Assembly (NCBI GenBank): GCA_949775045.1
Contig: OX459098.1
Coordinates: forward strand, 20,172,944-20,236,943
Length of the DNA stretch: 64,000 nucleotides
Direction: 5' to 3'
Source of the DNA: Metridium senile
Lineage: Eukaryota > Cnidaria > Anthozoa > Actiniaria > Metridiidae
The notes under the pieces are model-generated. The model ran no database searches. It saw only the letters and a list, made by a program, of their open reading frames with translations, and was not told the origin of the DNA. The position numbers and the translations under genes are program-made. Numbering within the stretch: the first letter of the stretch is position 1; each line of letters begins with the position of its first letter. This document shows positions 1 through 11,387 of this stretch, piece by piece.

Positions 1-461
1 AAAACAACATTCTTTTACGGACATTTTGGTGTGTAATACATGGCTATGCATAAATAAAAACATACGTACTTTGCACGATTTCTTATCGTTATCGTCGTAT
101 TCTCTCGGCCATTCTCTTATAAGACTCTCATTCAAAATCGAGCGAACAGAAGAGCCTCGAGAACTTTTTGAATGATATATATCATTTTGTCGCCGCTTAT
201 AAGTCGTCTGAGTATATATAATCATATAATGCTGTGAAAGGCTTCTCTGGATGTTTTTAAAAATGTTTTTAAAAGCGGGTTTCTATTTGTAATTCCCAAA
301 ATAGAAAACGTGCACGGCCAAAGTGCCAAAAAAAAAAATAATGCTCAGAGCCAAGCTCAAAAAAACAAACTTGCAGAACTTTGAGGGGTAGCGAATGGTA
401 AAATTTCAAAATCCGAGCCTGAGATTCTAGAAATATATCAGCTCATATATTAACTGTATTT
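1..461. other. Intergenic AT-rich sequence, no gene seen
   Basis: I see no convincing coding exon here. The stretch holds A-rich runs and a short palindromic TATATATCAT-type motif near 170-185. It lies outside the segmental duplication, which starts near 850. Confidence 0.5.
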
Positions 462-558
462 AAAAATCCGAGACTTTGAGTCATCAAAAACATAAAAATC
501 CGAGACTTTGAGGCATCAAAAACAAGAAAATCCGAGACTGTGAAACATCAAAAACACG
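462..558. repeat. Tandem repeat, about 32-bp unit, three copies
   Basis: Three successive units share the core AAAATCCGAGACTTTGAG followed by a CATCAAAAACA segment; the third unit has drifted. A degenerate start of the motif lies at about 405-425. Confidence 0.75.
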
Positions 559-849
559 AAAACGCACTTAACAAAACAGACTTGCCCCAAGTCTACCTCG
601 TTGTGTTTTCCAGACAAAAAGTGAACAAATCGCCCGAAAGTTAGCTGAAAAAAGTTGCGAAGTAACTGCGCGTTGTACCAGACTAATAAATAAAACGGAG
701 AAACGGAATTTTGGAAGCTTAACCAAAACACAAACAGTTGTTTTCACTTTGCAAGACCTCTCTGGTCGAAAAAGAAAATCTTGCACAACACGGGCGGCGA
801 AAAAAAAACCCTGCACAAAAAGATTTCAGATTTGATCTTAAGAAAAATT
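559..849. other. Intergenic, no supported gene
   Basis: Two overlapping minus-strand ORFs of 71 and 82 codons lie here, but they have no recognisable domain, no splice context and low-complexity composition. I treat the stretch as non-coding. Confidence 0.45.
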
Positions 850-999
850 CACCTTGCAGTAAATGACAGTAATAACGTTTGCACACCTCATGGAGTTTGA
901 GAGCCAGTAAAATGACATTGATATTACGTTTTAAATTAAAGAAATTCCCGTGTTATCAAAACAAAGGTTTTGAACACCTTAATGACTTTAAGGCTGCTA

Positions 1000-1945
1000 T
1001 ATAAATTATTGTGATCGAAGTCATACCTCGTTCCAATCACTTGCTTGGAACATTTATTAAAAAAATCTAAGGGACGGACCATTGTTGCAAGCTAGTGATT
1101 AGAAAGAGGCATGATATCCAATACTGACAATAATCGTATCATTCAGCTCCTCTAATAATTTAATCTTCCATTGATGTCTTGAAAGCGTTCCGTTGGGAAA
1201 CAAACACTAGCATGTGTATGTGTAACAGTCAGGTTTTATAGTTTCAAAATAGAACTATTAAACGAAGGCACAAAACACCTTATTGACTTTTAGGCTGTTA
1301 TGGAAAATATTAGAACAGCTGATACGATTATTGTCTTCGATATCATGCCTCGTTCCAATCACTAGCTTGTAACATTAAAAAAATCCCCCAAGGGACAGAC
1401 CATTGTTGCAAGATAGTGAGTAGAACGGTGCATGATACCGAAGACAATAATCGTATCGTAGCTGTTTTAATAAAATTTAATCTTCCATCGATGTCAAGTG
1501 TTCCGTGTAGAAACAATCACTAGCATGTGTATGTGTAACAGTCAGATTTTATAATTTCAAAATACAACTATTAAACGAAGGCTCAAAATACTTTCATGAC
1601 TATTAGGTTGTTATGAAAAATATTAAAATAGCTGATACGATTATTAATTATCTTCGATATCATGCCTCGTTCCAATCACTAGCTTGAAACATTTAAAAAA
1701 AACCTCTAAGGGACGAACCATTGTTCCAAGCTAGTGATTAGAACGAGGCATGATATCCAATACAATAATCGTATCATTCAGCTGTTCTAATAGTTCTTAT
1801 AACAGCTTAACCTTTCTTTAACGTTTAATAGTTCTATTTTGAGACTATAAAACCTAACTGTTACACATACGCATGCTAGTGTTTGTTTCCCCACGGAACG
1901 CTTGACATCCATGGAGGATTGGAGGAAAAAACTGGTAAGTTAAGT
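1000..1945. repeat. Tandem and inverted array of about 313-bp palindromic units
   Basis: A motif of the form CGATATCATGCCTCGTTCCA is repeatedly followed, about 60-80 bp later, by its reverse complement (AACGAGGCATGATATC). The stems end in GATACGATTATTG and its complement. The marker CATGTGTATGTGTAACAGTC occurs at about 1,211 and 1,524, a spacing near 313 bp, and appears in reverse orientation near 1,860-1,880. The array therefore ends in an inverted copy of its own unit. It is absent from duplicate A copy 2, so it is an insertion or local amplification, probably derived from a fold-back MITE. Confidence 0.8.
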
Positions 1946-1974
1946 CAATTTTAAAATTCTAGGAGAAAATAGAA

Positions 1975-2330
1975 GTGCGATTATTAGCGGTTAAACTGGT
2001 GTGGAGTGCGACAGTGTTTCTAAGAAAACAATTGATGTAAAAACGTTAGAGGTTAATCTGGCGTGGACTTCGACATTATTTCTAAAAAAAGCAATTGAAG
2101 TAAAAAAACTAGCGGTTAATCTGGTGTGGTCTGCGACAGTGTTTCTAAGAAAACAATTGAAGTCAAAAAGCTAGCGGTTAAACTGGTGTGGACTGCGACA
2201 GTGTATCTAAGAAAACAATTGTAGTAAAAAAGTGCGATAACTAGCGTTAAACTAGTGTGGACTGCGACAGTGTTTCCAAGGAAACAATTGTAGTAAAAAA
2301 TGCGATAACTAGCGGTTAAGCCGAGGGCGT
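1975..2330. repeat. Minisatellite, about 62-70-bp unit (AGCGGTTAAACTGGTGTGG)
   Basis: Five to six imperfect units contain AGCGGTTAAACTGGTGTGG, then GCGACAGTGTTTCTAAG and AACAATTG. Related arrays lie near 17,600-17,720, 24,740-24,830, 42,905-43,090, 51,940-52,170 and 61,530-61,620. The array follows a GTAAGT-like site at about 1,935. Confidence 0.8.
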
Positions 2331-2425
2331 ACGCGTAAGAGTGGATCTCTCGTTCCGGTTCAAAAAAAAATTTAATTTACATTTCTAATTCTACCATCCA
2401 ATTATCTCTCCTTATCACAAAACGG

Positions 2426-4107
2426 AAGCCAGGGATTAGTTTAGTTTAATAGAATTCGTCCTTACATAATATTACATAATAATATTTGAATGAACAGGTG
2501 AAAATTACAGGACGAATATCCCAATTGACAGTGTTAGAATCGGAGTTAGAATTGTTCTAAAATTTCTTTTTCTTACCGCTATGCGAATTGTCATCCATCG
2601 ACCCCAAATCAGTCAAAACACGACAAATATCAAGGCTGCATAGGCCTACTTTCAAAGTCCACTTTCTCGGCCTTTTCTTCAAGTTAGACCTTATTTTTAA
2701 TCTAATCTGCTGTTTAATGTTTCGTCTGGCTAGAAACAGCAAGAAATAATTATAAATTGAGTGAATAACAAAACGAAATATCCGAATTTATTGAGACCTC
2801 AGAACGCGTGACACGAAAAACTAAATTAAAAGCATAAGCATTGAATTTCTCAATTGTGGCACTTATCCTCCATAACATCTAACATGCTACCCGTGAGATA
2901 TTAAGAGACTGTCTCTGTAAGAACCTCATGACCCCTGGAGATTATAAAATAGAATTCTTTCAAACTTTGTGTGTAGAATGCCTTTCATATGGGTACTTTG
3001 AAAAACGGGTTCACAGTGAGTCTTGTTAAATTTTCGCTTAGTTTCAGGGGGGTCAAGTTGAAGTCCAAAATTAGCCTTTTGGCCACTTCTCGTTATTAGA
3101 ATTTGACTGATGTTTGGACCTCTTTATCTCTATGAACATTTCGTGTAAAACTTATTCCTTTCAGATATTCATAGATGTATATCTTGCCAATAATGAGGTA
3201 CTCTCAAAATTTTCAAAAAAATTATTTAATTAGAAAAAAATAACTTTACGACACGCAAAAAATGAGGTTTCGCAGTTAGCTAAAATATGACCAAATATAA
3301 AAAATCACAACTCAAAAATGATTCATCGCACGGCTACAAACATGTAGTGGTAGCAAGATAAAAGATTGGTCTTTCATAAGATACAAAAACATTTTCCGGC
3401 CAGCAGATTTTTGGCATACTATAGGTCGACGAAAATTTCATATTTTCGAGTTTTGACATATTAAGTCAAAATACGAATGTCGACATTTCGTTATAAATTT
3501 TGCATGAAATGGTAATTATTTCATAGTTTAACTTGACCCTGGACAGTCTAAGACTTTATTTAATTTTCACTTTAAATGCTATGTTTTGGAGAAGAGTTTA
3601 ACAATCTCACACGCATACTGTTATAGAGCGAATTGTCACTCGATGGTCAGTAAAAATACAACAATCACTTCGCTCACTATACATCATGATTCATCATGAT
3701 AGACTAATTTTAGCAAGTAAAAACATCATTTTATGGGTAAATTACTCTAGTTTGCATTCATTTGGATGTTGTTATTTTTTTCGAACAAAATAAACTAAAG
3801 AAAACTGACCTTTGAATGTGTGGTCGTGTCGACTCACTGAACTGGCAGCCGTCAGCAAAAAGTGCATGGTTTCGTCAATATTCTTTGGTTTCAGTCTATA
3901 GTTTTTCTCCTATTATAGGCTTTGAATGGTGTTAATGCGTTTAGTTTGCATAAATTGCCCTACAAAGTAGACATTTTTTCAAAAGCTTTAAAAATGATAA
4001 AGATTACATATTTAGTTGAAGTTTTAAATGAAACTCATTAGTATTGGAGAAATCGGGCATATAGTGAGAGAGTGTTGTCTTAGCACGAGATGTTTATTTG
4101 CAGAAAT
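2426..4107. other. Unique-looking part of duplication A, no gene seen
   Basis: This AT-rich stretch is shared with 36,095-37,875. Short ORFs are present, but none is supported by domains or splice sites, and they are not kept open in the second copy. One duplicate-specific change is the MITE inserted at 36,758 in copy 2 (corresponding to about 3,090 here). Confidence 0.5.
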
Positions 4108-4204
4108 GTTAAAGTGCACCTGACGCCCTTCATGATATTTTGCAAATCTGTTTGACATGAGGTGTATAATAAGTGTACTTAATTTTTCTTGATGTCGACA
4201 TCTC

Positions 4205-4481
4205 TGTAAGCGCCAAGAATAGTTACCGCTGACCAGTAGATACAATTGATAATTAATATTTACATAACACGTGCAGTAGTTGAGCAAGAAGGCGACAAAA
4301 CTTGTAAGTAATTTAGTTCGATTTTATTGAAGTATTTTCCCCAACAAATGTAATCTCGCTAGCATATAATAACTAGATGTTTATATTGTATTTTAGCGAA
4401 TCATTAATTCATCATAATACACAGTCGAAACGCATACGAAGATTGTTTATTTACCCGTTAATTATGCCAACTACTCGTACA
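4205..4481 (+). repeat. 5' LTR of BEL/Pao element
   Basis: It starts TGTAAGCGCCAAGAATAG and ends CTACTCGTACA. It is identical to the 3' LTR except for ATCATTAATT versus ATCGTTAATT. The 5' LTR should carry the element's promoter, but no strong TATA box is obvious. Confidence 0.97.
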
Positions 4482-4574
4482 TCATTCGAAGTTTTCCATG
4501 CTGAAATTGTACTTAAACAACCAAAGAAATGTTTCAAAGACTTCAATGGGGAGAAGATCTACTGGAATTAAGAC

Positions 4575-7500
4575 ATGTGCGACCGAAGAAAGAGTATTTT
4601 GAAGAGTATTTCGACAGAAGAAAGCGAACGTGAGACTTCGCACGAGGTTGACCACAGGGAGCCCGGTTTACGTAATCTGGAAGTTAAGGAGGCACTATCC
4701 ACGCACCTACCCGTATCGAATGTTGGAAAAAGAGTTGAATGGCCATCATTATCGGAGAAGGACGACGATATTTGCTTCAAAGAACCAAGATTAACGAGAG
4801 AAATTCGGTTTAACACAAGATTAAGTGAAGAAGAAGTGCGAGCTGAAAAAGCAGTGGAAAGCAAACACAGGAGATCAGGACATCTCGGAGAGTTGAGAAA
4901 ACGTGCAAGTCGTCTACAAAATTCGTTGAAGAATCCAGAAGTAATCGTAGGAGACTTAGAAGTGGAGGAATATAATGCAGCATTTCGTAGATTTGTCGAC
5001 ATACATGAAGTGTGTATGAACCTCGAAGATGATGAGGAAAAGAAAGTATTGATGACTGATAGCTACGAAAATCAAAAGCACATAAAATTCCAATTGGACA
5101 TTTTGTTGAACCGCAGAAATGAAAAGACACCGTCGGAGTCAGGCTTCAGTAGACACTCGTCTCGAAGTGGCAGGAGCAGTCGAAGCAGCCGAAGTAGCGT
5201 AAGAGAGAGGAAGAGACTAGAGGAGGCGAAGTTGAACATCGAAACACTTAAAAGAAGACAAGACATAGAGCGTCAGATGGAAGAAATGGAGAAAGGTAAA
5301 GCGGAGCTCAGCAGGAAGATCGATCTGTTAGAAGCAGAAACGAAAGTAAAACAAGCAGCCATAGACTTAGTAATTGAACAGTGTGTAGAGAATAGTGAAT
5401 TGGCACAAAGAGAAGAATCGAAGATCGAGGACATTAACAAACAACTCGCTGACCTTTACAACGACCCAGCTGATCTAGTTGAAGGATCTGCATGTCAACA
5501 TGATGGTACAGGATTAGTAACCTCTGGACCATCAGTGACTTCAGCACCGTTGACGCAACTTATCTGTACAAAACCACGTGTTGCAATTTTGGAAAGGTCT
5601 GATCGCCAGTCTTTAGAACAACGTGCCTACACAGTCTCAAGCAGTGTTCGAACCGATGAAAATGTGATGTCACCGCATGGTAATGCTACTAATGTATCTG
5701 ATGTAAATACACCTTATTGTGACACGAGCTCATACGCGATGTCAACACCGAAACCGTTTGTAACAGAACCGTCAACGACGCAATGTAATGCATTTACAAC
5801 AAGTTCAGCAGCGACAAACAACCCGCCTTTACAGTCGACGCCTGTGACGTTCACAACACCATACAGTGCAGGAGCAGTTTTGCTGAACTCGGCGGCAAGT
5901 AACCTTCAGCCCAGTAACAGTTTTCCTTTACAGCCTACGTATACGTCGAGAATGTCTACAACGCCGTATATGCACAATGCAGAAGCAAGCGTGTTCCATC
6001 CTGTTAACAGTTATCCATTACAGTCGACGCCGTATAATCTACCAAGGCTTCAGGAACATTCTCAGATAGATGCCTGGTCGACGATTGCGCAAGCCATAAA
6101 ACAGGGACCGTCACTGCCCAAAATCGAATTGATGAAGTTCAGTGGAGATCCACTTGAGTATGCAGAGTTTGTAACGAACTTTAAGGATAACATTGAGTCT
6201 CAAGTGACGGAAGACTCTCTAAGACTTACACGTCTACTCGCACAGTGTACAGGAAAGGCAAGGGAAGCAATACGAAGCTGTGTCAACCTACCGCTCGGAA
6301 CGAGATACAAGGAAGCGTGGCAAACATTACTTGACAATTTCGGTCAACCGCACATGATAGCTGAGGCTCATATGAAGAAACTGAAAGAGGTACAGGTCAG
6401 AAAAGCTGATGCATCGAGCCTTTTGGATTTCGCTAGAAGATTAGAAGATGCAAGAAGAGTCCTCAATAATATGGGACTGAACTACTCTTGTCGTTTGGAC
6501 AATGAGGATACTATTGTCGCCCTTATGAGAAAATTACCTGAAGAGAGTTTAAAGAGAAAGTGGGCCGACAAAGCAGGAGGTCTGATAAAGAAGAAGGGCA
6601 GAGCCGAGTACAAGGACTTTGTTGACTTTGTGCGCAACACAGCAGATCGAATAAATAACAGATATGGTCAAGAGCTGAAAGCGAGTTCGACCACGGTGGA
6701 CAAAAGAGACGCGAGGAGTGACAAGCAAGATCAACGATACAAAGTGACGACTCTAGCTGCAGCTCGGAATGAATCAAGCCAACATTTTTCTAGTACAGAA
6801 ACAGTGTTACCCCCAAAGTGTTCCCAGTGTTCAGGACCGCATAGTATCTGGAGATGCTGGAAGTTTAAAAGTTCTACTCTAAATGATCGTCTCAAAGTTG
6901 TAAAGCAGCACAATCTATGTCGAGCTTGTCTTGAAGAAGGACACTTTGTCAAGTCTTGCACAAAGGGATTCGCCTGCAGAATAGCTGGATGTGGAGAGAG
7001 TCATCACCACTTGCTTCATCCTTCAGTTCACGCCGAAAGTGGAGGGAGCAACACTAGTCAAAGAAATGATAACAGAACACCAGGAAACTCTGACAGCAAT
7101 GCACCGAGGAACTCATTCGTAAGAACCAGTGCAAGAACAGCAACAGCGAGGCCAGGAAATCAACCCAGTGCTTCAGCAGTTAGTAGCAGCGCAACAACAA
7201 CAACGAAGTCAAATAAACCCGTCACAGTCAGTACAGTTGGAGTCAGTAGGCCTAGAGTATGTTTCAAAGTTGTACCCGTCAAAGTAAGCAGTCGAAACAG
7301 CAACAAGGCAGTCACCACTTACGCCTTCTTTGACAGTGGTTCAGATGCATCTCTCTGTCTAGAAAGTCTGATCGAAGAGCTTGATGTCAAGGACTCTAAG
7401 CCAACCACCTACACAATGTCTACGATTGATCGACAAGAAGAGAAGTCGGGACACACGGTAGAACTGAACATAGAATCTTTATCCGGTGACGCAAAGTTTT

Positions 7501-10500
7501 GCTTGGAAAACGTTTTGACCACACATAGCCTACCAGTTCTGCCAAAGCATGTTGCTACCAATGAAGATGTATCCAAGTGGTCCCATCTCATTGATCTAAC
7601 ATTGCCAGAGACTGAAAGAAAGGATGTGACAATACTGATAGGAAATGATAGACCAGATATCATAGACAGTCAACTTGAGAAGAGAGAGGGAAACAAAGGA
7701 GAACCTTTCGCCGTCAAGACTCCATTTGGATGGACAGTGTACGGACCGATCGAAGAATCTACCGAGAACCACGTTTACATAAATCTTACAAGTGCAGAAC
7801 ACAAGGATTTGGATGAAAAGCTAGAACTCTTGTACGATGGAGACTTTCAAGATGCGTACAGTGAAAAAGAAGGAATGTCGATTGAAGATCGAAAAGCGAA
7901 AAGAATCATGGATATGTCAGCAACTCTAGTAAACGGACATTATCAACTTAGACTACCATTCAGACAAGACCCACCAAACCTTCCAGATAGCAGACCGACA
8001 GCACAGAAAAGACTGGAATGGTTGAAGAAGAGGATGGAGAAAGATGGATCCTTCAAGGAGAAGTATGCACAAGTCGTCGAGAAATACAGGACAGAAGGAT
8101 CATCGAAAGAAGTTCCCGAAGAAGATGTAGTTAAAATGAAGCCAATCTGGTATCTTCCTCATCACGCAGTATGGCACCCAAGAAAACCAGATGAACCGAG
8201 AGTAGTCTTCGATTGCGCAGCGAAAAGCAAAGGAATATCGTTGAATGACCAGTTACTGAGAGGGCCAGAGAATACAAGTACGCTTATCGGAGTGATACTC
8301 AGATTCAGAGTTAAAGAAGTAGCAGTAGCTGCAGACGTAAAGAGGATGTTCCACCAAGTGTTCGTGGCACCTGAAGATCGTGGAGCACTTTGTTACCTAT
8401 GGTGGCCTGATGGAGATATCACGAAGGATCCCAAGACTTACCAAATGTTAGTACACATTTTCGGAGCAACGTCATCACCAAGTGTTGCAGGATACGCGCT
8501 TAGGAAAACAGCAAAGGACAACAAACACGAATTTTCACCAGACACCATTGATGCTGTGCTGAAAGACTTTTACGTCGATGATTTGTTAAAGTCTTTTGCC
8601 AACGTCGAAGAGGCCATAGATATAAGCAAACAGCTGCAAAGTTTGTTGACCAGAGGAGGCTTCCAGCTAACGAAATGGATATCAAACGATCGCGATGTCT
8701 TATCTGCGTTCTCAGAAGAGGAGCGTGCACCAGCAATTAAGACCCTTGATCTAAAGTCCGAAAGTTTACCTGTTGACAGAGCGCTTGGAATCCACTGGGA
8801 TGTAGAAGAAGACACCTTTAAGCTGATAGCTAGCACGAAAGAATTCCCGGAAACTCGCAAAGGCGTTTTGTCGTCAATTGCAACAGTTTATGACCCACTC
8901 GGATTCGCCAGCCCTTTAATACTGATTGGACGAGAAATCAATCAAGAATTATGCAGAATGAAGTTCGATTGGAACGATGATCTTCCAAAGGACCTACTAG
9001 CTCGATGGAAAGAGTGGAGGGAAGGACTTGCGAACCTACGAGATTTCAAGATTCCACGATGCTATAAGCCAAAGAACTTTGGAACAGTTACAAGCGCTGA
9101 AATTCATCACTTTGCAGACGCCTCTCAAGAGCACGGATATGGAACAGCTTCGTACTTGAGACTTACCAACGACAGAGAAGAAGTCCATTGTTCCTTTATT
9201 ATGGGTAAATCACGTGTGAATCCACTAAAGAGCACGACGACAGTACCGAAGCTGGAATTGACAGCAGCAACTCTACTTATGCGGATGAATGACTTAATCT
9301 CCAAGGAGCTAGAAGGAAGACTTAACATTGACAATACCACGTATTGGACGGACTCGATGATCGTCCTCGGATACATCGCTAATGAAACGAAGAGATTTCC
9401 TACGTTCGTCGCAAATCGCGTAGCCGTTATACGACAAGGATCAGAACCAAGTCAATGGAAGCACGTAAGGACGGAGCTGAACACCGCAGATTATGCCTCA
9501 AGAGGTATCAGAGCTTCTGAGACGGAGAAGTTAGAAAGATGGAGGAGAGGTCCGGAGTTCTTGTGGAAAGAAAAAGAAGAATGGCCGCCACAACCATTAG
9601 AAATGAAGGATGACGAAGACGCGGAAGAAGTCTCAGTAGGAACAGTAGCTGTACAGACAGACTTTTGGAACCTTCTGTTTTACAGGTACTCTACATGGAA
9701 TCGACTACGAAGAATCGTCGCTTGTCTTATTAGAATCGTACGCAAGCTAAAGGATATATGGTCCCATCCACAAGACGACGAAAAACAGTCAAGTAAGAAG
9801 TTCTTGAAGTCTACAGAACCACTAACAGTTTCAGACGTTAAAGAAGCAGAGAAAAGAATCGTCATGTTCGTGCAGAGACAGTCATTTTCGAATGCAGATA
9901 CCAAAGGAAAGCTAGCCCGTTTGAAACCATTTAATGAAGAAGGATTGATTCGTGTTGGAGGACGCTTGAATCGTTCTCAGTTGGACCACGATGCCAAGCA
10001 CCCGATGATTCTTCCGGCGAAACATCAAGTGACGGAACTTATCATACTCCACTATCACCACCAAAGCGGACACGTTGGCACTCACCAAGTTCTTGCAGAA
10101 ATTCGACAGCGCTATTGGATAGTAAACGGAGTGTCGTCTGTTAAACGAGTTCTCCACAAGTGTCATGTATGCAAACGTCAGAATGCGAAGATGGGAGAGC
10201 AAATAACAGCACCATTACCAGCAATCAGAGTGTCATCCGACGAACATCAACTGATATACCCATTCTCAGCCGTGGGGTTAGACTACTTTGGACCACTGTA
10301 CGTAAAGATGGGACCGGAAACAAGATCATCGAAGAGAACCCCAACGTTGAACAAACGGTATGGATGTATATTTACCTGCCTCAGGTACCGAGCAGTACAT
10401 ATAGAAGTGGCGCAGGACTTATCATCCGACAGCTTTATGAATGCTGTGTTACGTTTTGTGAGTCGACGAGGGCCTCCTAGAGTTATATACAGCGACAACG

Positions 10501-11249
10501 GTACTAACTTTAGAGGTGCAGAGTTAGACGTCGTCAAAGCACTGAAAGTATGGAATCAAGCAGAAATTCAAACCAAGTTAAACCAGAAAGGGATTGATTG
10601 GCAGTTCAACCCACCAGCAGCGAGCCACCAAGGAGGAGTATGGGAACGTCTTATTCGATCAGTGAGACGAATTCTACACTCAATGATCGGACCACGTCTT
10701 GTGAATGAAGAGACGTTACGAACATTCTTGACTGAAGTCGAGAAAATAATGAATGACAGGCCGATAACGAGAGTATCGAACGATCCGCAAGATCTAGAAG
10801 CACTAACGCCTAGCCATATCCTTTTGTTACGCCAGAACGCCGCTTTGGCTCCTGAACAAATCGACGAAGCAGAGAAGTACAAGGCGCGATGGAAACACGT
10901 ACATTTACTGGCCAACGAGTTTTGGCAAAGATGGACCAAAGAGTATTTGCCTACGTTGCAAGAAAGGCAAAAGTGGCTAGACAAGAAACCCAATTTCAGA
11001 GTTGGTGACCTAGTACTGATGGCAGACAAGAACGCCCCAAGAGGCCAGTGGCCAAAGGCAATAGTAGAAGAGACATTTCCTGACACCGACAACGTAGTAC
11101 GTCGAGTAACCGTGAGAACAGCTGACGCAGTCTACCAGAGAGATGTACGCAAGATTTGCCTATTAGAAGAAGAGCTTCTGAAACAGATCGAAGAGCATGT
11201 GAACAAGAATGCCGACACGAAGAGACAGATCAAAGACTCAGTCAAGTAG
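4575..11249 (+). CDS. BEL/Pao Gag-Pol polyprotein
   Basis: This uninterrupted 2,224-residue ORF starts at the first ATG after the 5' LTR leader. Domains in order: a charged N-terminal Gag coiled-coil region with an Arg/Ser-rich patch (about residues 190-215); a DUF1759-type Gag segment (LPKIELMKFSGDPLEY, about 515 onward); Cys/His knuckles (CSQC and CRACLEEGHFVKSC, about 750-810); a DUF1758 aspartic protease with DSGSDASLC near 919; reverse transcriptase with YVDDLL near 1,333; a peptidase A17-type Pao segment; RNase H (HHFADAS, about 1,515); an H2C2 zinc domain (about 1,820-1,860); an integrase core with catalytic Asp in GLDYFGP (about 1,901), Asp in YSDNGTNF (about 1,973) and Glu in GVWERLIRS (about 2,022); and a DUF5641 tail. 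All catalytic motifs I looked for are present and the frame is open, so the element may be competent or only recently silenced. Gag and Pol are fused in one frame, as is usual in this family. Confidence 0.97.
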   Translation: MCDRRKSILKSISTEESERETSHEVDHREPGLRNLEVKEALSTHLPVSNVGKRVEWPSLSEKDDDICFKEPRLTREIRFNTRLSEEEVRAEKAVESKHRRSGHLGELRKRASRLQNSLKNPEVIVGDLEVEEYNAAFRRFVDIHEVCMNLEDDEEKKVLMTDSYENQKHIKFQLDILLNRRNEKTPSESGFSRHSSRSGRSSRSSRSSVRERKRLEEAKLNIETLKRRQDIERQMEEMEKGKAELSRKIDLLEAETKVKQAAIDLVIEQCVENSELAQREESKIEDINKQLADLYNDPADLVEGSACQHDGTGLVTSGPSVTSAPLTQLICTKPRVAILERSDRQSLEQRAYTVSSSVRTDENVMSPHGNATNVSDVNTPYCDTSSYAMSTPKPFVTEPSTTQCNAFTTSSAATNNPPLQSTPVTFTTPYSAGAVLLNSAASNLQPSNSFPLQPTYTSRMSTTPYMHNAEASVFHPVNSYPLQSTPYNLPRLQEHSQIDAWSTIAQAIKQGPSLPKIELMKFSGDPLEYAEFVTNFKDNIESQVTEDSLRLTRLLAQCTGKAREAIRSCVNLPLGTRYKEAWQTLLDNFGQPHMIAEAHMKKLKEVQVRKADASSLLDFARRLEDARRVLNNMGLNYSCRLDNEDTIVALMRKLPEESLKRKWADKAGGLIKKKGRAEYKDFVDFVRNTADRINNRYGQELKASSTTVDKRDARSDKQDQRYKVTTLAAARNESSQHFSSTETVLPPKCSQCSGPHSIWRCWKFKSSTLNDRLKVVKQHNLCRACLEEGHFVKSCTKGFACRIAGCGESHHHLLHPSVHAESGGSNTSQRNDNRTPGNSDSNAPRNSFVRTSARTATARPGNQPSASAVSSSATTTTKSNKPVTVSTVGVSRPRVCFKVVPVKVSSRNSNKAVTTYAFFDSGSDASLCLESLIEELDVKDSKPTTYTMSTIDRQEEKSGHTVELNIESLSGDAKFCLENVLTTHSLPVLPKHVATNEDVSKWSHLIDLTLPETERKDVTILIGNDRPDIIDSQLEKREGNKGEPFAVKTPFGWTVYGPIEESTENHVYINLTSAEHKDLDEKLELLYDGDFQDAYSEKEGMSIEDRKAKRIMDMSATLVNGHYQLRLPFRQDPPNLPDSRPTAQKRLEWLKKRMEKDGSFKEKYAQVVEKYRTEGSSKEVPEEDVVKMKPIWYLPHHAVWHPRKPDEPRVVFDCAAKSKGISLNDQLLRGPENTSTLIGVILRFRVKEVAVAADVKRMFHQVFVAPEDRGALCYLWWPDGDITKDPKTYQMLVHIFGATSSPSVAGYALRKTAKDNKHEFSPDTIDAVLKDFYVDDLLKSFANVEEAIDISKQLQSLLTRGGFQLTKWISNDRDVLSAFSEEERAPAIKTLDLKSESLPVDRALGIHWDVEEDTFKLIASTKEFPETRKGVLSSIATVYDPLGFASPLILIGREINQELCRMKFDWNDDLPKDLLARWKEWREGLANLRDFKIPRCYKPKNFGTVTSAEIHHFADASQEHGYGTASYLRLTNDREEVHCSFIMGKSRVNPLKSTTTVPKLELTAATLLMRMNDLISKELEGRLNIDNTTYWTDSMIVLGYIANETKRFPTFVANRVAVIRQGSEPSQWKHVRTELNTADYASRGIRASETEKLERWRRGPEFLWKEKEEWPPQPLEMKDDEDAEEVSVGTVAVQTDFWNLLFYRYSTWNRLRRIVACLIRIVRKLKDIWSHPQDDEKQSSKKFLKSTEPLTVSDVKEAEKRIVMFVQRQSFSNADTKGKLARLKPFNEEGLIRVGGRLNRSQLDHDAKHPMILPAKHQVTELIILHYHHQSGHVGTHQVLAEIRQRYWIVNGVSSVKRVLHKCHVCKRQNAKMGEQITAPLPAIRVSSDEHQLIYPFSAVGLDYFGPLYVKMGPETRSSKRTPTLNKRYGCIFTCLRYRAVHIEVAQDLSSDSFMNAVLRFVSRRGPPRVIYSDNGTNFRGAELDVVKALKVWNQAEIQTKLNQKGIDWQFNPPAASHQGGVWERLIRSVRRILHSMIGPRLVNEETLRTFLTEVEKIMNDRPITRVSNDPQDLEALTPSHILLLRQNAALAPEQIDEAEKYKARWKHVHLLANEFWQRWTKEYLPTLQERQKWLDKKPNFRVGDLVLMADKNAPRGQWPKAIVEETFPDTDNVVRRVTVRTADAVYQRDVRKICLLEEELLKQIEEHVNKNADTKRQIKDSVK

Positions 11250-11375
11250 ACGAAAGTCGCAAGTGATAAACTAAGAGACATTTAAGATTTCAAAGTGAAC
11301 TGTTAAATTGTTATAAGTTGCCTATTATTAAGCCTAGGATCGGAGATTTAAGCCAAAAAAGACTCCACAGTCTTT

Positions 11376-11387
11376 TGGAGGGGTGCG
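11376..11387 (+). other. Polypurine-tract-like site before 3' LTR
   Basis: GGAGGGGTGCG directly abuts the TG of the 3' LTR, the expected place for plus-strand priming in LTR elements. The tract is G-rich but includes pyrimidines, so the exact primer is uncertain. Confidence 0.5.

Noticed and set aside
4377..4571. 64-codon ORF at the start of the BEL element
   Set aside because: It spans the LTR and leader, and has no homology or conserved role.
4568..11092. Several minus-strand ORFs up to 174 codons inside the BEL element
   Set aside because: They are shadows of the long plus-strand Gag-Pol frame.
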